Below are positions 36,201-44,840 of a stretch of DNA of 64,000 bases, piece after piece. The DNA is from JAGQYH01 sp041393015 (GTDB lineage Bacteria; Bacteroidota; Bacteroidia; Chitinophagales; JADIYW01), in assembly GCA_041393015.1 (NCBI GenBank), contig JAWKKV010000012.1, forward strand, positions 19,703 to 83,702, given 5' to 3'. Each line of letters begins with the position of its first letter. Position 1 is the stretch's first letter. The notes beneath the pieces were generated by a model. It searched no databases and was not told where the DNA came from. It worked only from the letters and a program-made list of their open reading frames with translations. Both the position numbers and the translations under genes were made by a program.

Positions 36201-36903
36201 CTTTCTTTAAGAGATAAATACTGAATCTAATACAAGAAGTGATAATCAAAATCAAACCAATTAGTTGGATCCACCATAGTATCGGTGGGCACTTAGAATT
36301 GGCGGTATTTGAAATTTCAATTGAAAATAGGCTTTCTCCATCATGACTTTTAATAACATATTCGGTTTCATCACTTGCCACTTTTACTTGCTCTAAGCAT
36401 CTGTGATCAAAAGCAAAACCATCTACTAAATATTGATTTTGAATAGGGTAGATGTGATAAATTGGAATAAGTCCTAAAACAACAATATCTGGTTCGTGAT
36501 TGATCCGAATTACCTCAAAATAACCGGTATTTAGTTTAACAAAATTAAATTCTGTTCTAAAAACTCTATTGATATTGCTGGGAATAATTGCATTAGATGT
36601 CCAAACACTAATTTCACCTTCCTTAAAAATCAAAATATCATAAGGCTTATCAATATTTTTATTGAGAAAGGCTTCTTTTTGATTGGTTTGTTCTAAAACT
36701 CTTTTAATATAGATGCTATCCCTAATTTGCTCTAGGAGCTCTTGCTCATTTAGGGCTATTTGGTTTTGCAAATATCTAGCAGCCTGATTTGTAGTATTAC
36801 TAGCCGACTTATTATTGAAAAATAAATAGCTGAAAGCAACTAGAATTACTCCTAATATGGTTAAAATGCCATATCTATAATATTCTTTTTTTATGAGGGC
36901 CAT
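33217..36903 (-). CDS. very large NtrY-like membrane sensor histidine kinase
   Basis: The 1228-residue protein is an unusually large sensor kinase. It begins with a membrane helix (about 12-29) and a periplasmic sensor part, then has a block of about eight to ten membrane helices (about 215-460), a second extracytoplasmic part (about 465-710), two further helices flanking a third sensor loop (about 740-930), a HAMP domain (about 930-985), HisKA with phospho-acceptor His in AKQVAHEIKNPLTPMKLSI, and an HATPase domain (VFNNLLKNATQAINED, DNGIGISEEKG, GTGLGLAIAKNII). The end resembles NtrY, but no NtrX/NtrC-type regulator gene is adjacent. Its start overlaps the mazG stop by one base. Confidence 0.88.
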   Translation of the reverse strand: MALIKKEYYRYGILTILGVILVAFSYLFFNNKSASNTTNQAARYLQNQIALNEQELLEQIRDSIYIKRVLEQTNQKEAFLNKNIDKPYDILIFKEGEISVWTSNAIIPSNINRVFRTEFNFVKLNTGYFEVIRINHEPDIVVLGLIPIYHIYPIQNQYLVDGFAFDHRCLEQVKVASDETEYVIKSHDGESLFSIEISNTANSKCPPILWWIQLIGLILIITSCIRFSIYLLKKEKTVWAIIVLTVSLAAGILLHYTDLFLYVKHTALFSSNIYASSNYVSSLGILLIYSLASLCVALFLSKYLKLPKNGSSNLISNIYLLLLFVFNSIVFVATILIIRSVVDNSTISFDFYNFYTLSVYSLVGMIIFAIWFVILFIGWTKTALIASSFPLIRLIIITAFCAFFVYYVIAAVPFLSGFTIAVFFILTVAYFILNETGIIQFNFINYLLIVSIFAGTTATIITANNASKEFDKQKDFISELLFERDFSEEFKLLESGDQILTDNFIKRYFTHPYLSDYYLDERLYTKYFNEFENRYNISIFPFNKNELPLKGELEKGYAELNDLYQNKSRNSVSPNIKYFSGSKESLKYLLYYPIDENGEIQGHLFIEVVPKVFGSSSAYPELLISKSRQSKPTEDDYEYAIYENSKLQKSKGDYEYTASLNFAEGGIGQYIFYNDDDYHHLVYNSDNETTVVLSNKKRAIISPFSAFSYIFCFYLLIIVLIWVLGFRDLILNKDLVMIESQPVTLQRRIQISMISLVLSSLFIIGVVTLIYFQNQYNNYHNDRLLRKANSLVINLNAYMKDEAPNNFTEKQFEEIMENRIQTLAKIHSIDLNVYHLDGHLEFTSQPDIFNKELISKSINPIAYYHLQELGKTRHVQNEKIGKLNYLSAYLPYTNAEKETLVYLHFPYYSKQQSFRADISYFLVALVNVYVLLILTATAIALLLSRSITNSLTIIKERLSTVKLREKNVPIEWKNKDEIGMLVAEYNRMIVELEKSAELLAKSERESAWREMAKQVAHEIKNPLTPMKLSIQHLQMALKQNRPDIKELAEQISGRLIEQIDSLTHIASEFSNFAKMPAAELQKVDLKEVLKSTAALFHNLQHVEITTVLPDDACFIKADKNQMIGVFNNLLKNATQAINEDNEGKIEVRLIEKEGLYRVELQDNGIGISEEKGQRVFEPNFTTKSSGTGLGLAIAKNIIEKSNGNIWFESELGIGTTFYIVFPKFGEEV

Positions 36904-37676
36904 TATGTTGCCAAACTCTTTTTAGCTTCGGTCCAAAGCACATCCATTTCGGCCAAAGTCATGTTTTGTAATAGTTTTTTTCGTTGGAGAGCTTCTGTCT
37001 CCATCCACATAAATCTAGCGATAAATTTCTTATTGGTCAATTCTAAAGCTTTGTCGGCATCAATTTTCAAATATCGAGCGTAATTGATTACAGAAAAGAG
37101 AACATCGCCAATCTCCTTTTCCATTTCTTCTTGGTTTTTGGCCAATTGTGCTTCTTCTAATTCATCGATTTCTTCTTTTAACTTCTCAAATGCTCCGGAA
37201 GCTTCATCCCATTCAAAACCAACTTGTTTTACTTTTTCTTGCAAGCGATGAGCTTTTACCATAGCAGGCAAGGAACGAGGAACACCTTCTAAAACCGACT
37301 TTTTCCCTTCTTTTAATTTTAACTGCTCCCAATTTCTTTTTACATCTTCTTCGTTTTCAACCTTAACATCTCCATAAATATGTGGATGTCTAAAAATGAG
37401 TTTTTCACAAACGGTATTTAAAACATCGGCTATATCAAATTCTTTTTGCTCTTCTCCAATTTTAGCATAAAATACCATATGCAAAAGGAGATCGCCTAAT
37501 TCTTCCTTTATACCTTTCATGTCTTTATCAATAATAGCATCAGATAATTCGTAAGTTTCTTCGATGGTGAGATAGCGTAAAGAATCTATGGTTTGCTTTT
37601 TATCCCAGGGGCATTTTTCTCTTAAATCATCCATTACATTTAATAATCTTTCAAATGCTTTTAACTTTTCTTCCAT
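36903..37676 (-). CDS. mazG: nucleoside triphosphate pyrophosphohydrolase MazG
   Basis: MazG hydrolyses nucleoside triphosphates to monophosphates and pyrophosphate, cleaning the nucleotide pool. The 257-residue protein has two MazG repeats: the first with LRYLTIEETYELSDAI and IKEELGDLLLHMVFYA (ExxE..ExxD metal ligands), the second with LKEEIDELEEAQL and MEKEIGDVLFSVINYA. Motif RHPHIYGDVKVEN is characteristic. Length is normal. The one-base overlap with the NtrY-like kinase gene downstream implies shared translation. Confidence 0.95.
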   Translation of the reverse strand: MEEKLKAFERLLNVMDDLREKCPWDKKQTIDSLRYLTIEETYELSDAIIDKDMKGIKEELGDLLLHMVFYAKIGEEQKEFDIADVLNTVCEKLIFRHPHIYGDVKVENEEDVKRNWEQLKLKEGKKSVLEGVPRSLPAMVKAHRLQEKVKQVGFEWDEASGAFEKLKEEIDELEEAQLAKNQEEMEKEIGDVLFSVINYARYLKIDADKALELTNKKFIARFMWMETEALQRKKLLQNMTLAEMDVLWTEAKKSLAT

Positions 37677-37758
37677 ATGGCTGTTATTGTTGAGTAAGTT
37701 AATATCTTTAATCTAAAAGATATTCATTGATGCTTTAAAATCGAAAGTATAAATAAAT

Positions 37759-38166
37759 TTGAAAATGACATTAGCGCTAAATAATTCAGCATTATCGGAA
37801 AAAGTATGGTCTCCACTACAATTATGGATTTTGGCTCTGGTATTAACTATTTCCGGTGTAGTAGTAAACCTGTTGAATGTAGAAAAAGGCATAAGCGTTA
37901 TATTGATTTTGGGTTCTTTTTTATTGTTTGCTGCAGGGAATCCCGTTTTAAACGCTGTTAGAGCTAATATGGCTAAGAGCTTAATGTGGTCACTACCTAT
38001 TTTTATTGTTCATTCAATAGTTACTTACCTATTATTTAGTTGGGTTGGTCCGGATAATGAGATTGCCATTAAACGAGTTTTTAGTGTGATTGTAATTTTC
38101 TACATAATGGCTACTATGCTCTCTGTTATGTTCAGGTTGATTTATAGAATGTTTTCTGAAAATTAG
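37759..38166 (+). CDS. four-helix membrane protein
   Basis: The 135-residue protein has about four membrane helices (about 20-38, 44-64, 70-93 and 103-127) with short loops. No enzymatic or transport motif is seen and no family is recognised. It converges with the secreted-protein gene at 38175 with eight bases between. The regular helix lengths and coding composition support a real gene. Confidence 0.6.
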   Translation: MKMTLALNNSALSEKVWSPLQLWILALVLTISGVVVNLLNVEKGISVILILGSFLLFAAGNPVLNAVRANMAKSLMWSLPIFIVHSIVTYLLFSWVGPDNEIAIKRVFSVIVIFYIMATMLSVMFRLIYRMFSEN

Positions 38167-38174
38167 AATTTATT

Positions 38175-38654
38175 TTAAATCTCCGACACCTTAGTTGGGT
38201 CTACTTTTATTTTTTCTTCTTTTTTAGGGGCTAGTTTAGGATCAATAATACTAGGCTCTTCTAACATTGGCGGTTCATCAAGCCTGAAAAAAGGCAGCGA
38301 ATTACCATTGTTAAACTGATTCATAAATTGGTCGATGATATTTGAAATGCCACCCATGTCATTGAATTGAAGGTTCAGTTGATTGAAAATGGTATCAAAA
38401 CTTCCTCCTAAATTGAAACTCTTTAATTGTTGCATGGTAGAGTCCATCATTTCAGGATTGACATATTGCTCCCAAATACTGCGAGTAGATTCCATTTCTC
38501 CTTCCAATTGTTGAAACAACTCATTGAAGTCCATATTTAACAACTCATCTAGATTAAAGAAAGATGGATTTGTTGGCTGTTGTTGGGTTTGTGCATTAAT
38601 AGAGACACTGTTTAAACAAAAAACAGTGACCATCAGTAAAAGGAATTTATTCAT
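38175..38654 (-). CDS. secreted protein of unknown function
   Basis: The start is placed at the ATG at 38654 because it begins a signal peptide (MNKFLLLMVTVFCLNS ... INAQ); a longer frame reaching 38741 would put 29 extra residues before it. The mature protein, about 140 residues, is rich in Asn, Gln, Phe and Met (FFNLDELLNMDFNELFQQLE, QFMNQFNNGNSLPFF) and ends in a Lys/Glu/Pro-rich tail (APKKEEKIKVDP). No family is recognised. It is next to, and transcribed away from, a histidine kinase gene. Confidence 0.55.
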   Translation of the reverse strand: MNKFLLLMVTVFCLNSVSINAQTQQQPTNPSFFNLDELLNMDFNELFQQLEGEMESTRSIWEQYVNPEMMDSTMQQLKSFNLGGSFDTIFNQLNLQFNDMGGISNIIDQFMNQFNNGNSLPFFRLDEPPMLEEPSIIDPKLAPKKEEKIKVDPTKVSEI

Positions 38655-38871
38655 TTTAGTAGCTTTAGTTATTCTGTTAATTACAAATTTCTTGCCATTG
38701 TTTTCAATAGATATAAAGTTACCAATTGATCGATAATGCAAAAAGCCCTAATTGTGAATTTGTCTTAATTTTGAAATTTTTCTATTATTTAGCAATCAAA
38801 TTCGTTAATCGACTGTTAAATTGCAGCCAACTTCATTTATGCACTATATCTTACTTTGTTTAAACTAAATT

Positions 38872-40134
38872 ATGGGTAGAAGTACCTTACGAATTATAAC
38901 TATTTTAGGTGTTATCTGTATTACAGGTATTGCTATTGTTCAAATCTATTGGTTTAGAAAAGCTTTCGATCAAGAGGAAAAGCAGTTTTCTGATAGAACG
39001 CGAATTGCACTTAACCGCGTAGCCAATCAATTATTAGATCATACTTCCGATAGTACCGTTCAATTGGAATCAATCCGTCAACTATCAAGCAATTATTTTA
39101 CAGTAGAATTTAATGCAGCTATCAATCCTGAGTTTTTAGAAGAAGCCCTGTTTAATGAGTTTCATAATCAAGAAATAGGCTTGAATTTTGAGTATGGCAT
39201 TTTTGCTTGCGACAATGATTCTATTATTCATGGTAGTAAAGTTGATCTAAGCGAATACACAAGCGTAAAGCAGATTATCTATCAACCTCAAGCAGATGAG
39301 AATTTCTATTTTGGGGTGTTGTTTCCAAGTAAAACATCTTTTATTGCAGATCAGTTAAGAATTTGGATTGTGTTTAGCATTCTGTTGTTTACTGTGATAC
39401 TTTTCTTCACTTATGCCTTATTCGTCATTTTTAAACAGAAGAAACTATCTGAAATTAAGACAGATTTCATTAATAATATGACGCATGAGCTCAAAACACC
39501 ATTGTCAACCATCAGTGCATCGAGTGAAGTATTAATGAAGTCTAACAACAACTCTCCAGAGCGCGTAAACACTTATGCTGCTATCATCAACCAAGAAAGT
39601 AAACGGTTAAAACAGCAAATAGAATCAGTGTTAAAAATCTCTGTTTTAGATTCTAATAAACTGACTTTAAAGAAAGAACTTTTTGATTTAAGTGCTTTGC
39701 TCAATACTGTAGTGCAAACTTATATTCCTATTGTTGAGGCTCAAAATGGAGAAGTTAATTATGAGATTGCTGAAGAAAATATCCAATTTAAAGGAGATAG
39801 AATCCACATTGAAAATGTACTTCACAACTTAATTGAAAATGCTATAAAATATAGTTCCAATGAACTTTCAATTAAGGTTACCTTGCGTTTTGAGAAAGGA
39901 AAAGTGATTGTAACCGTCTCGGATAAAGGCGAAGGCATTCAAAAGAATATGCAGCGAAAGATATTTGACAAATTTTTTAGAGTGCCTACCGGCGATGTTC
40001 ACAATGTAAAAGGTTTTGGATTGGGATTATATTATGTCAAAAAGATCATTGATGGACATGATGGTACAATTTTAGTTGAAAGTAAATTGAATGAAGGCAC
40101 TAAATTTATCGTAAAATTACCCGTTAATAATTAA
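38872..40134 (+). CDS. sensor histidine kinase
   Basis: The 420-residue protein has two membrane helices (about 8-27 and 165-187) enclosing a periplasmic sensor of roughly 135 residues, a HisKA domain (phospho-acceptor His in INNMTHELKTPLSTISAS) and an HATPase domain with VLHNLIENAIKYS (N box), VSDKGEGI (G1) and GFGLGLYYVKKI (G2). The gene ends two bases before the response regulator start, so the two are co-translated. The pair resembles RprX/RprY of Bacteroidota. It is separate from the other two-component system at 28008-29811. Confidence 0.93.
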   Translation: MGRSTLRIITILGVICITGIAIVQIYWFRKAFDQEEKQFSDRTRIALNRVANQLLDHTSDSTVQLESIRQLSSNYFTVEFNAAINPEFLEEALFNEFHNQEIGLNFEYGIFACDNDSIIHGSKVDLSEYTSVKQIIYQPQADENFYFGVLFPSKTSFIADQLRIWIVFSILLFTVILFFTYALFVIFKQKKLSEIKTDFINNMTHELKTPLSTISASSEVLMKSNNNSPERVNTYAAIINQESKRLKQQIESVLKISVLDSNKLTLKKELFDLSALLNTVVQTYIPIVEAQNGEVNYEIAEENIQFKGDRIHIENVLHNLIENAIKYSSNELSIKVTLRFEKGKVIVTVSDKGEGIQKNMQRKIFDKFFRVPTGDVHNVKGFGLGLYYVKKIIDGHDGTILVESKLNEGTKFIVKLPVNN

Positions 40135-40136
40135 GT

Positions 40137-40829
40137 ATGGATGATAGAAGGAACATATTATTAGTAGAAGATGATAAGAATTTAGCATTTGTTGTAAAAG
40201 ACAATTTGCTGGATAGAGGTTATAATGTATATCATGCAAATGATGGAGAACAAGCCATAGCTGAGTTCAAAGAAAAGCAAGTTGATTTAATACTATTAGA
40301 TATTATGTTGCCTAAGTTAGATGGTTTTGCCGTGGCAGAAGCCATAAGGGAGCGGGACACAAAGACGCCAATTATATTTTTAACAGCTAAAGATTTTAAA
40401 GAGGATAAAATCAAAGGCTTTCGGTTAGGGGCCGATGATTATGTAACCAAACCTTTTGTGTTAGAAGAGTTATTGCTTCGAATAGAAGCCATTTTTAGAA
40501 GAACAAATGCTTTTGAGGATGAATTAGATGAAAGGATTAAGATTGGTAAGTTTGTATTTGAACCATCCTCTTTATCTCTTCAATTAGGAGAAGAAATAGC
40601 TACGTTAACCAAAAAGGAAGCAGCCTTATTATCTGAATTAATAAAGAACAAAGACAAAGTGGTAGAGCGCTCGCAACTATTGAAGAAAGTATGGGGAAAG
40701 GATGGTTATTTTGTAGGGAGAAGTATGGATGTGTATATGACGAAAGTAAGAAAGTATCTAAAAGATGATCCCAATTTAGAAATTATCAATATTCATGGTG
40801 TTGGCTTCAAGTTGGTAGAGAATGAGTAA
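40137..40829 (+). CDS. OmpR-family response regulator
   Basis: The 230-residue protein has a receiver domain (VEDD at 10-13, phospho-acceptor Asp55 in LILLDIMLPKLDG, Lys in YVTKPFVLEE) and a winged-helix DNA-binding domain (about 135-228; LTKKEAALLSELIKNKDKVV, then SMDVYMTKVRKYLKDDP and IHGVGFKLV). It follows the sensor kinase gene by two bases and is its partner. Target genes are not evident from the window. Confidence 0.94.
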   Translation: MDDRRNILLVEDDKNLAFVVKDNLLDRGYNVYHANDGEQAIAEFKEKQVDLILLDIMLPKLDGFAVAEAIRERDTKTPIIFLTAKDFKEDKIKGFRLGADDYVTKPFVLEELLLRIEAIFRRTNAFEDELDERIKIGKFVFEPSSLSLQLGEEIATLTKKEAALLSELIKNKDKVVERSQLLKKVWGKDGYFVGRSMDVYMTKVRKYLKDDPNLEIINIHGVGFKLVENE

Positions 40830-40859
40830 TATTCACAACCTTACTAACCTCTTAGACTA

Positions 40860-41465
40860 CTAAACGAAAAAATCTTTTAATCCGCTCAATATACTTTGTA
40901 CTGCGTAAGACGCAAGGATTAATCCCATAATTTTACTAATCACGGTAATGCCATACACACCAATTCGTTTTTGAACAATATTTGCACCTAACAAAAGCAA
41001 ACAGGTAAGACCAATGACTAATAATACCAACAATGTGGTTATGGCTTGTTGAGTAATGGTATATATGTGATTGTCCGTCATTAAAACAACTGCCATAATT
41101 GCTCCAGGAGAAGCAATAGAAGGTATGGCGACAGGAAAGATGGTAACATGTTTATAGTCTGAAATCAAATGTTTTTCTGTCTCGGGTTTTCCATCGCCAA
41201 AAATCATGGTTAAAGCAAAAAGGAATAGAATTACGCCTCCTGAAATTTGAAAAGCATTAAGGGAAACTTGCATGCCTTCCAATATTAATTGACCTATTAC
41301 TATAAAAAACAGCAATACTAAAAAGGCAACAACCGATGCTCGAATGGCAATTTTCTTTTTATGCTGTTTGTCAAAATGTTTTGTAGCCTCTAAATAAACC
41401 GGCACTGATCCGATAGGGTCAATCACAGCAATTAAGAAAAATATGGTTGAAAGTATTCCGGTCAT
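40860..41465 (-). CDS. MarC-family integral membrane protein
   Basis: The 201-residue protein has six hydrophobic helices and the MarC/UPF0056 pattern: an early DPIGSVPVYL motif, the central SGGVILFLFALTMIFGD, the second-half AIPSIASPGAIMAVVLM, and the closing GITVISKIMGLILASYAVQ. MarC was named for a location near the multiple-antibiotic-resistance locus, but a resistance role is not supported; function is unknown. It converges on the response regulator gene with 30 bases between. Confidence 0.88.
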   Translation of the reverse strand: MTGILSTIFFLIAVIDPIGSVPVYLEATKHFDKQHKKKIAIRASVVAFLVLLFFIVIGQLILEGMQVSLNAFQISGGVILFLFALTMIFGDGKPETEKHLISDYKHVTIFPVAIPSIASPGAIMAVVLMTDNHIYTITQQAITTLLVLLVIGLTCLLLLGANIVQKRIGVYGITVISKIMGLILASYAVQSILSGLKDFFV

Positions 41466-41493
41466 TTATCAATATTATTTCAAAGTATCTAAT

Positions 41494-41529
41494 TTATAAA
41501 AAAGGCTATCTCAAATGAAATAGCCTTTT
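41494..41529 (-). terminator. intrinsic terminator of queA
   Basis: On the minus strand AAAAGGCTAT (41529-41520) pairs perfectly with ATAGCCTTTT (41509-41500) around a 10-base loop, and the T run continues before the sequence turns TATAAAT. It is 52 bases beyond the queA stop and upstream of marC, as expected for a rho-independent terminator. Confidence 0.75.
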
Positions 41530-41580
41530 AATTTTTAACAAGTAATATGATACTTGTTCATGTCACGTAAAACGGGTCAC

Positions 41581-42627
41581 TTATATAATTAACATTGCAT
41601 CTCCGTAAGAGAAGAAATTATAGTCATTTTTTACAGCTTCTTTGTAAGCATTCATTACGTTATCGTAGCCTCCAAAAGCGCAAACCATAATTAATAAGCT
41701 ACTTTTTGGTAAATGGAAATTGGTAATCAAACTATCTGCAATTTTAAATTCGTAAGGCGGGTGAATAAACAAATTCGTCCAACCTTCCATTGGTTTTAAC
41801 AAACCTTCGGCAGATACTGCTGTTTCAGAAATTCTTACACTAGTTGTACCTACTGCACAAACTTTTTTTCTGCCTAATTTGGCTTTGTTAACTACATCAG
41901 CACCTGGTTGTTTCACCTTAATGTACTCAGCATCCATTTTGTGTTTAGATAAATCTTCAACCTCAATAGATCTAAAAGTACCTAACCCAACGTGCAATGT
42001 CATCTCAGCAAACTCAATTCCTTTTATTTCTAAACGCTTCATCAGTGTTTTGCTAAAATGCAAACCTGCAGTTGGAGCAGCAACCGCTCCTTTTTCTTTA
42101 GCATAAACTGTTTGGTAACGCTCTCTGTCAATGGCTTCAGGTTCTCTTTTTAAATATTTAGGAAGTGGTGTATTACCTAATTTATCTAAGATGCCTCTAA
42201 ATTCTTCTTCAGAACCATCAAACAAAAATCTAATCGTTCTACCTCTAGAAGTTGTGTTGTCTACTACTTCTGCCACTAAATCATCATCTCCAAAATAAAG
42301 TTTATTACCTACTCTAATTTTACGAGCAGGATCTACTAAAACATCCCAAAGTCTAGCTTCGTTGTTTAACTCTCTTAAAAGGAAAACTTCAATTTTTGCG
42401 CCTGTTTTTTCTTTAACGCCATACATTCTTGCTGGAAATACGGCAGTATTGTTCAACATTAATGCATCGCCATCTTCAAAATAATCAATGATATCTTTAA
42501 AAAGTTTGTGTTCAATTTTTCCGGTATCCTTGTGAAGCACCATTAGCTTACACTCATCTCTTAAGTTAGATGGATATAATGCAATTCTTTCCGGATCAAG
42601 CTCAAAATTAAATTGGGATAATTTCAT
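41581..42627 (-). CDS. queA: tRNA preQ1(34) S-adenosylmethionine ribosyltransferase-isomerase QueA
   Basis: QueA transfers and isomerises the ribosyl part of S-adenosylmethionine onto preQ1 in tRNA, forming epoxyqueuosine. The 348-residue protein has the family landmarks: FNFELDPERIALYPSNLRDE at the start, MLNNTAVFPARMYG, the AAPTAGLHFSKTLMKRL segment, LHVGLGTFRS, and FIHPPYEFKIADSLITNFHL. Length is normal. A TAACTTTG -7-like box lies 41 bases upstream and an intrinsic terminator lies downstream, so it looks monocistronic. Confidence 0.96.
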   Translation of the reverse strand: MKLSQFNFELDPERIALYPSNLRDECKLMVLHKDTGKIEHKLFKDIIDYFEDGDALMLNNTAVFPARMYGVKEKTGAKIEVFLLRELNNEARLWDVLVDPARKIRVGNKLYFGDDDLVAEVVDNTTSRGRTIRFLFDGSEEEFRGILDKLGNTPLPKYLKREPEAIDRERYQTVYAKEKGAVAAPTAGLHFSKTLMKRLEIKGIEFAEMTLHVGLGTFRSIEVEDLSKHKMDAEYIKVKQPGADVVNKAKLGRKKVCAVGTTSVRISETAVSAEGLLKPMEGWTNLFIHPPYEFKIADSLITNFHLPKSSLLIMVCAFGGYDNVMNAYKEAVKNDYNFFSYGDAMLII

Positions 42628-42667
42628 GTATTGTTCTTTCTTTTTAAATAAGTTTTGTACGAGCGCG

Positions 42668-42675
42668 CAAAGTTA
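42668..42675 (-). promoter_or_regulatory. candidate -7 box for queA
   Basis: On the minus strand TAACTTTG fits TAnnTTTG exactly, about 41 bases before the queA ATG. A -33 TTG is not clear at the usual distance. Confidence 0.4.
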
Positions 42676-42798
42676 TAAAATCTATGGTTACCGTACATTT
42701 TTAATTAGTTACTATTGCTTGAAATTTTAATTAGCTACTTAATTTACGTTAATTAACTCATTACAAGTAGCTACTTTTACCTAATTTGCAACCTTCAG

Positions 42799-44055
42799 AT
42801 GCTTGTTTTTCTCAAAATAATAAAAGAAAGTCTTTTCCTTTCCCTTCAACAGTTATGGGCGAATCGTTTGCGAACGATTCTTTCATTGTTGGGAGTAACC
42901 ATTGGTATCTTTAGTATAATTGCCATCTTAACAGCAGTTGATAGCATGAAAGCTGATATTGAAAATGATATCAGCAAACTGGGAGATGATCTTGTTATTG
43001 TTCAAAAATGGCCTTTTTATACTGGCGGTTCTAGCTATCCTTATTGGAAATATTTTCAACGCCCACAACCTTCTTATAAAGATTATGAATACCTAGAAGA
43101 GCGTTCACAAACAATTGGGGCTATAACGTACACTTTAATGGTGCCTGACGCTGTAGTAAGTTTAGGAAGCAGAAAGCTCAGAGGTTTGGAGGTGTTTGGC
43201 ACTACTTTAAGTTATGATAGGGTCATAAATGTTGATATTCAATATGGACGGTATTTTACACCTCAAGAGATGTATTCAGGATATCATGTGGCTATTATCG
43301 GTGCCGATGCAGCCGAAAAACTTTTTGAAGGGAAACAGGATATTCTAGGGGAAGAAGTAATGGTGGATAATATTAAGGTCAAGATTATTGGCGTCATCAA
43401 AAAAGCCGGTCAAGGGGTTTTAGGCTTAAATGATGATAAATCACTCATCATGCCTTATGAACTGGTTAACAAATCCATGTCTGTTGAATTAGAAAGAGCA
43501 AATCCTAACATTTGGCTGATTCCAAATGATCAAATTTCTGCAGATGCGATGATAGCAGAAGTGAGCGGCTTAATGAGAAATATAAGACATTTAAGACCGA
43601 AGCAATTAGATGATTTTACCTTATCTAAGTTTAGCATCATAACCAATACCTTTCAGGGAATGTTGGGTGCTTTAAGTACAGCCGGTTGGGTAATTGGTGG
43701 TTTGTCGTTGCTTGTAGGCGGCTTTGGAATTGCTAACATCATGTATGTGAGTGTGAAAGAAAGAACCAATATTATTGGAATTAAAATGGCTATGGGCGCA
43801 AAAAGCATCTACATTCTTTTAGAATTTTTATTTGAGTCTGTTTTACTTTGTTTGTTTGGTGGTGCTATCGGACTTTTTATAATATACCTTATTCTTAATC
43901 CGATTAGCGAGGCCAGTGGATTTCAATTCGTTCTAACAATGAAAAATGTAAGCATTGGCTTGGGTGTATCTGCTTTTATTGGAGTTTTAGCAGGAATTTT
44001 ACCGGCTATAAAAGCTTCTAATTTAGATCCGGTAGAAGCCATACGCGCAAATTAA
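42799..44055 (+). CDS. MacB-like ABC transporter permease
   Basis: The 418-residue protein has one N-terminal membrane helix (about 24-46, RTILSLLGVTIGIFSIIAIL), a large periplasmic MacB-type domain (about 50-280), and three C-terminal helices (about 292-318, 340-362, 378-408) in the FtsX pattern, ending PAIKASNLDPVEAIRAN, which is the standard family end. Such permeases act with an ATPase in macrolide, lipoprotein or peptide export or in mechanotransmission. No ATPase gene is adjacent, so the partner is elsewhere. Length is normal. Confidence 0.92.
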   Translation: MLVFLKIIKESLFLSLQQLWANRLRTILSLLGVTIGIFSIIAILTAVDSMKADIENDISKLGDDLVIVQKWPFYTGGSSYPYWKYFQRPQPSYKDYEYLEERSQTIGAITYTLMVPDAVVSLGSRKLRGLEVFGTTLSYDRVINVDIQYGRYFTPQEMYSGYHVAIIGADAAEKLFEGKQDILGEEVMVDNIKVKIIGVIKKAGQGVLGLNDDKSLIMPYELVNKSMSVELERANPNIWLIPNDQISADAMIAEVSGLMRNIRHLRPKQLDDFTLSKFSIITNTFQGMLGALSTAGWVIGGLSLLVGGFGIANIMYVSVKERTNIIGIKMAMGAKSIYILLEFLFESVLLCLFGGAIGLFIIYLILNPISEASGFQFVLTMKNVSIGLGVSAFIGVLAGILPAIKASNLDPVEAIRAN

Positions 44056-44150
44056 ATCCTACTTACTTATAAACTTCAAGTTTTTTAGCCTATCCATCGA
44101 AAAGAAAAATTTTAGGTCTTTTGATTATTTACCTTCGCCAAAAAAGAAAA

Positions 44151-44693
44151 ATGATGAAGAAAGTAAGTGTAGTATTAATTGTATTAATTAGTTTTTTAAG
44201 CATTCAACATGCAAATGCTCAGTCGAAATGTTTTGAAAAAGGAAATATTTTATTGAATCCGGGAATTGGTTTTGGAACAACATCGGCAGGGTCGGGATTC
44301 TTTTGGCCAAATTTTATTTTTAGCGCTGATTTCGGTGTACATGATTATGTAAGTGTCGGGCCATATGTAGCCACTGCTTTTGGCTCGAATGGTAGAGGAG
44401 CTATCGGTGTAGGTGCTAGAAGTAGTTTTCATTGGTGGCAATTAATGGATGACAAAGTAGCCAAAGATTTAAAACAAGATCAGTTCGAAATGTATTTTAC
44501 CATTTGGTTAGGAGCTGAAATATTGCGGGTAAAAGCCAATGATGAAAAAAATAATGTCGGCGGATTTGATGCAGGAGCATCATTAGGTTTTAGATGGTAC
44601 CCAAATGCCAATGAACGTTTTGCCTTTTATGGAGAATGGGGTAGAGGTCCAATTAGCTGGACAACCTTTGGCGCCACGATTAATTTAAACTAA
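44151..44693 (+). CDS. small outer-membrane-barrel-like protein
   Basis: The start is set at ATG 44151 (second ATG three bases on) because it begins a signal peptide ending HANAQS; an upstream in-frame start at 44121 would add ten polar residues. The mature part (about 155 residues) has alternating strands such as ADFGVHDYVSVGPYVATAFG and SLGFRWYPNANERFAFYGEWG, suggesting a small outer-membrane beta-barrel. No named family is recognised. An intrinsic terminator follows directly. Confidence 0.65.
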   Translation: MMKKVSVVLIVLISFLSIQHANAQSKCFEKGNILLNPGIGFGTTSAGSGFFWPNFIFSADFGVHDYVSVGPYVATAFGSNGRGAIGVGARSSFHWWQLMDDKVAKDLKQDQFEMYFTIWLGAEILRVKANDEKNNVGGFDAGASLGFRWYPNANERFAFYGEWGRGPISWTTFGATINLN

Positions 44694-44717
44694 TACAATA
44701 CTTTAAAATTATATTGC

Positions 44718-44759
44718 AAAGTTGGTGTAGCTTAAATAGGAGTTGCACCAACTTTTTTT
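44718..44759 (+). terminator. intrinsic terminator after the small barrel protein
   Basis: AAAGTTGGTG (44718-44727) pairs perfectly with CACCAACTTT (44746-44755) around an 18-base loop, followed by a run of T to 44759. It is 25 bases after the stop codon of the preceding gene. Confidence 0.75.
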
Positions 44760-44810
44760 GTTGAGATAAACTTGGAATAGGAATGGGTTGAACTTTAGCA
44801 TAATTTAATA

Positions 44811-44840
44811 TTGCAACATTGTTGCATTTTTATATATTTG
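44811..44840 (+). promoter_or_regulatory. promoter with overlapping 7-1-7 palindrome (Fur/Zur-like operator)
   Basis: TTG at 44811-44813 and TATATTTG at 44833-44840 are separated by 19 bases, a full Bacteroidota -33/-7 promoter. The -33 region and spacer are covered by the perfect palindrome TGCAACATTGTTGCA (44812-44826, two 7-base half sites around one T), which has the geometry of Fur-family operators. A repressor bound there would block the promoter. The controlled genes are the lipoprotein and TonB receptor genes that follow. Zinc (Zur) or another metal regulator is the likely reader, by analogy only. Confidence 0.6.

Noticed and set aside
38655..38741. Longer N-terminus for the secreted protein at 38175-38654
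   Set aside because: It would bury the signal peptide 29 residues inside; the start at 38654 fits better.
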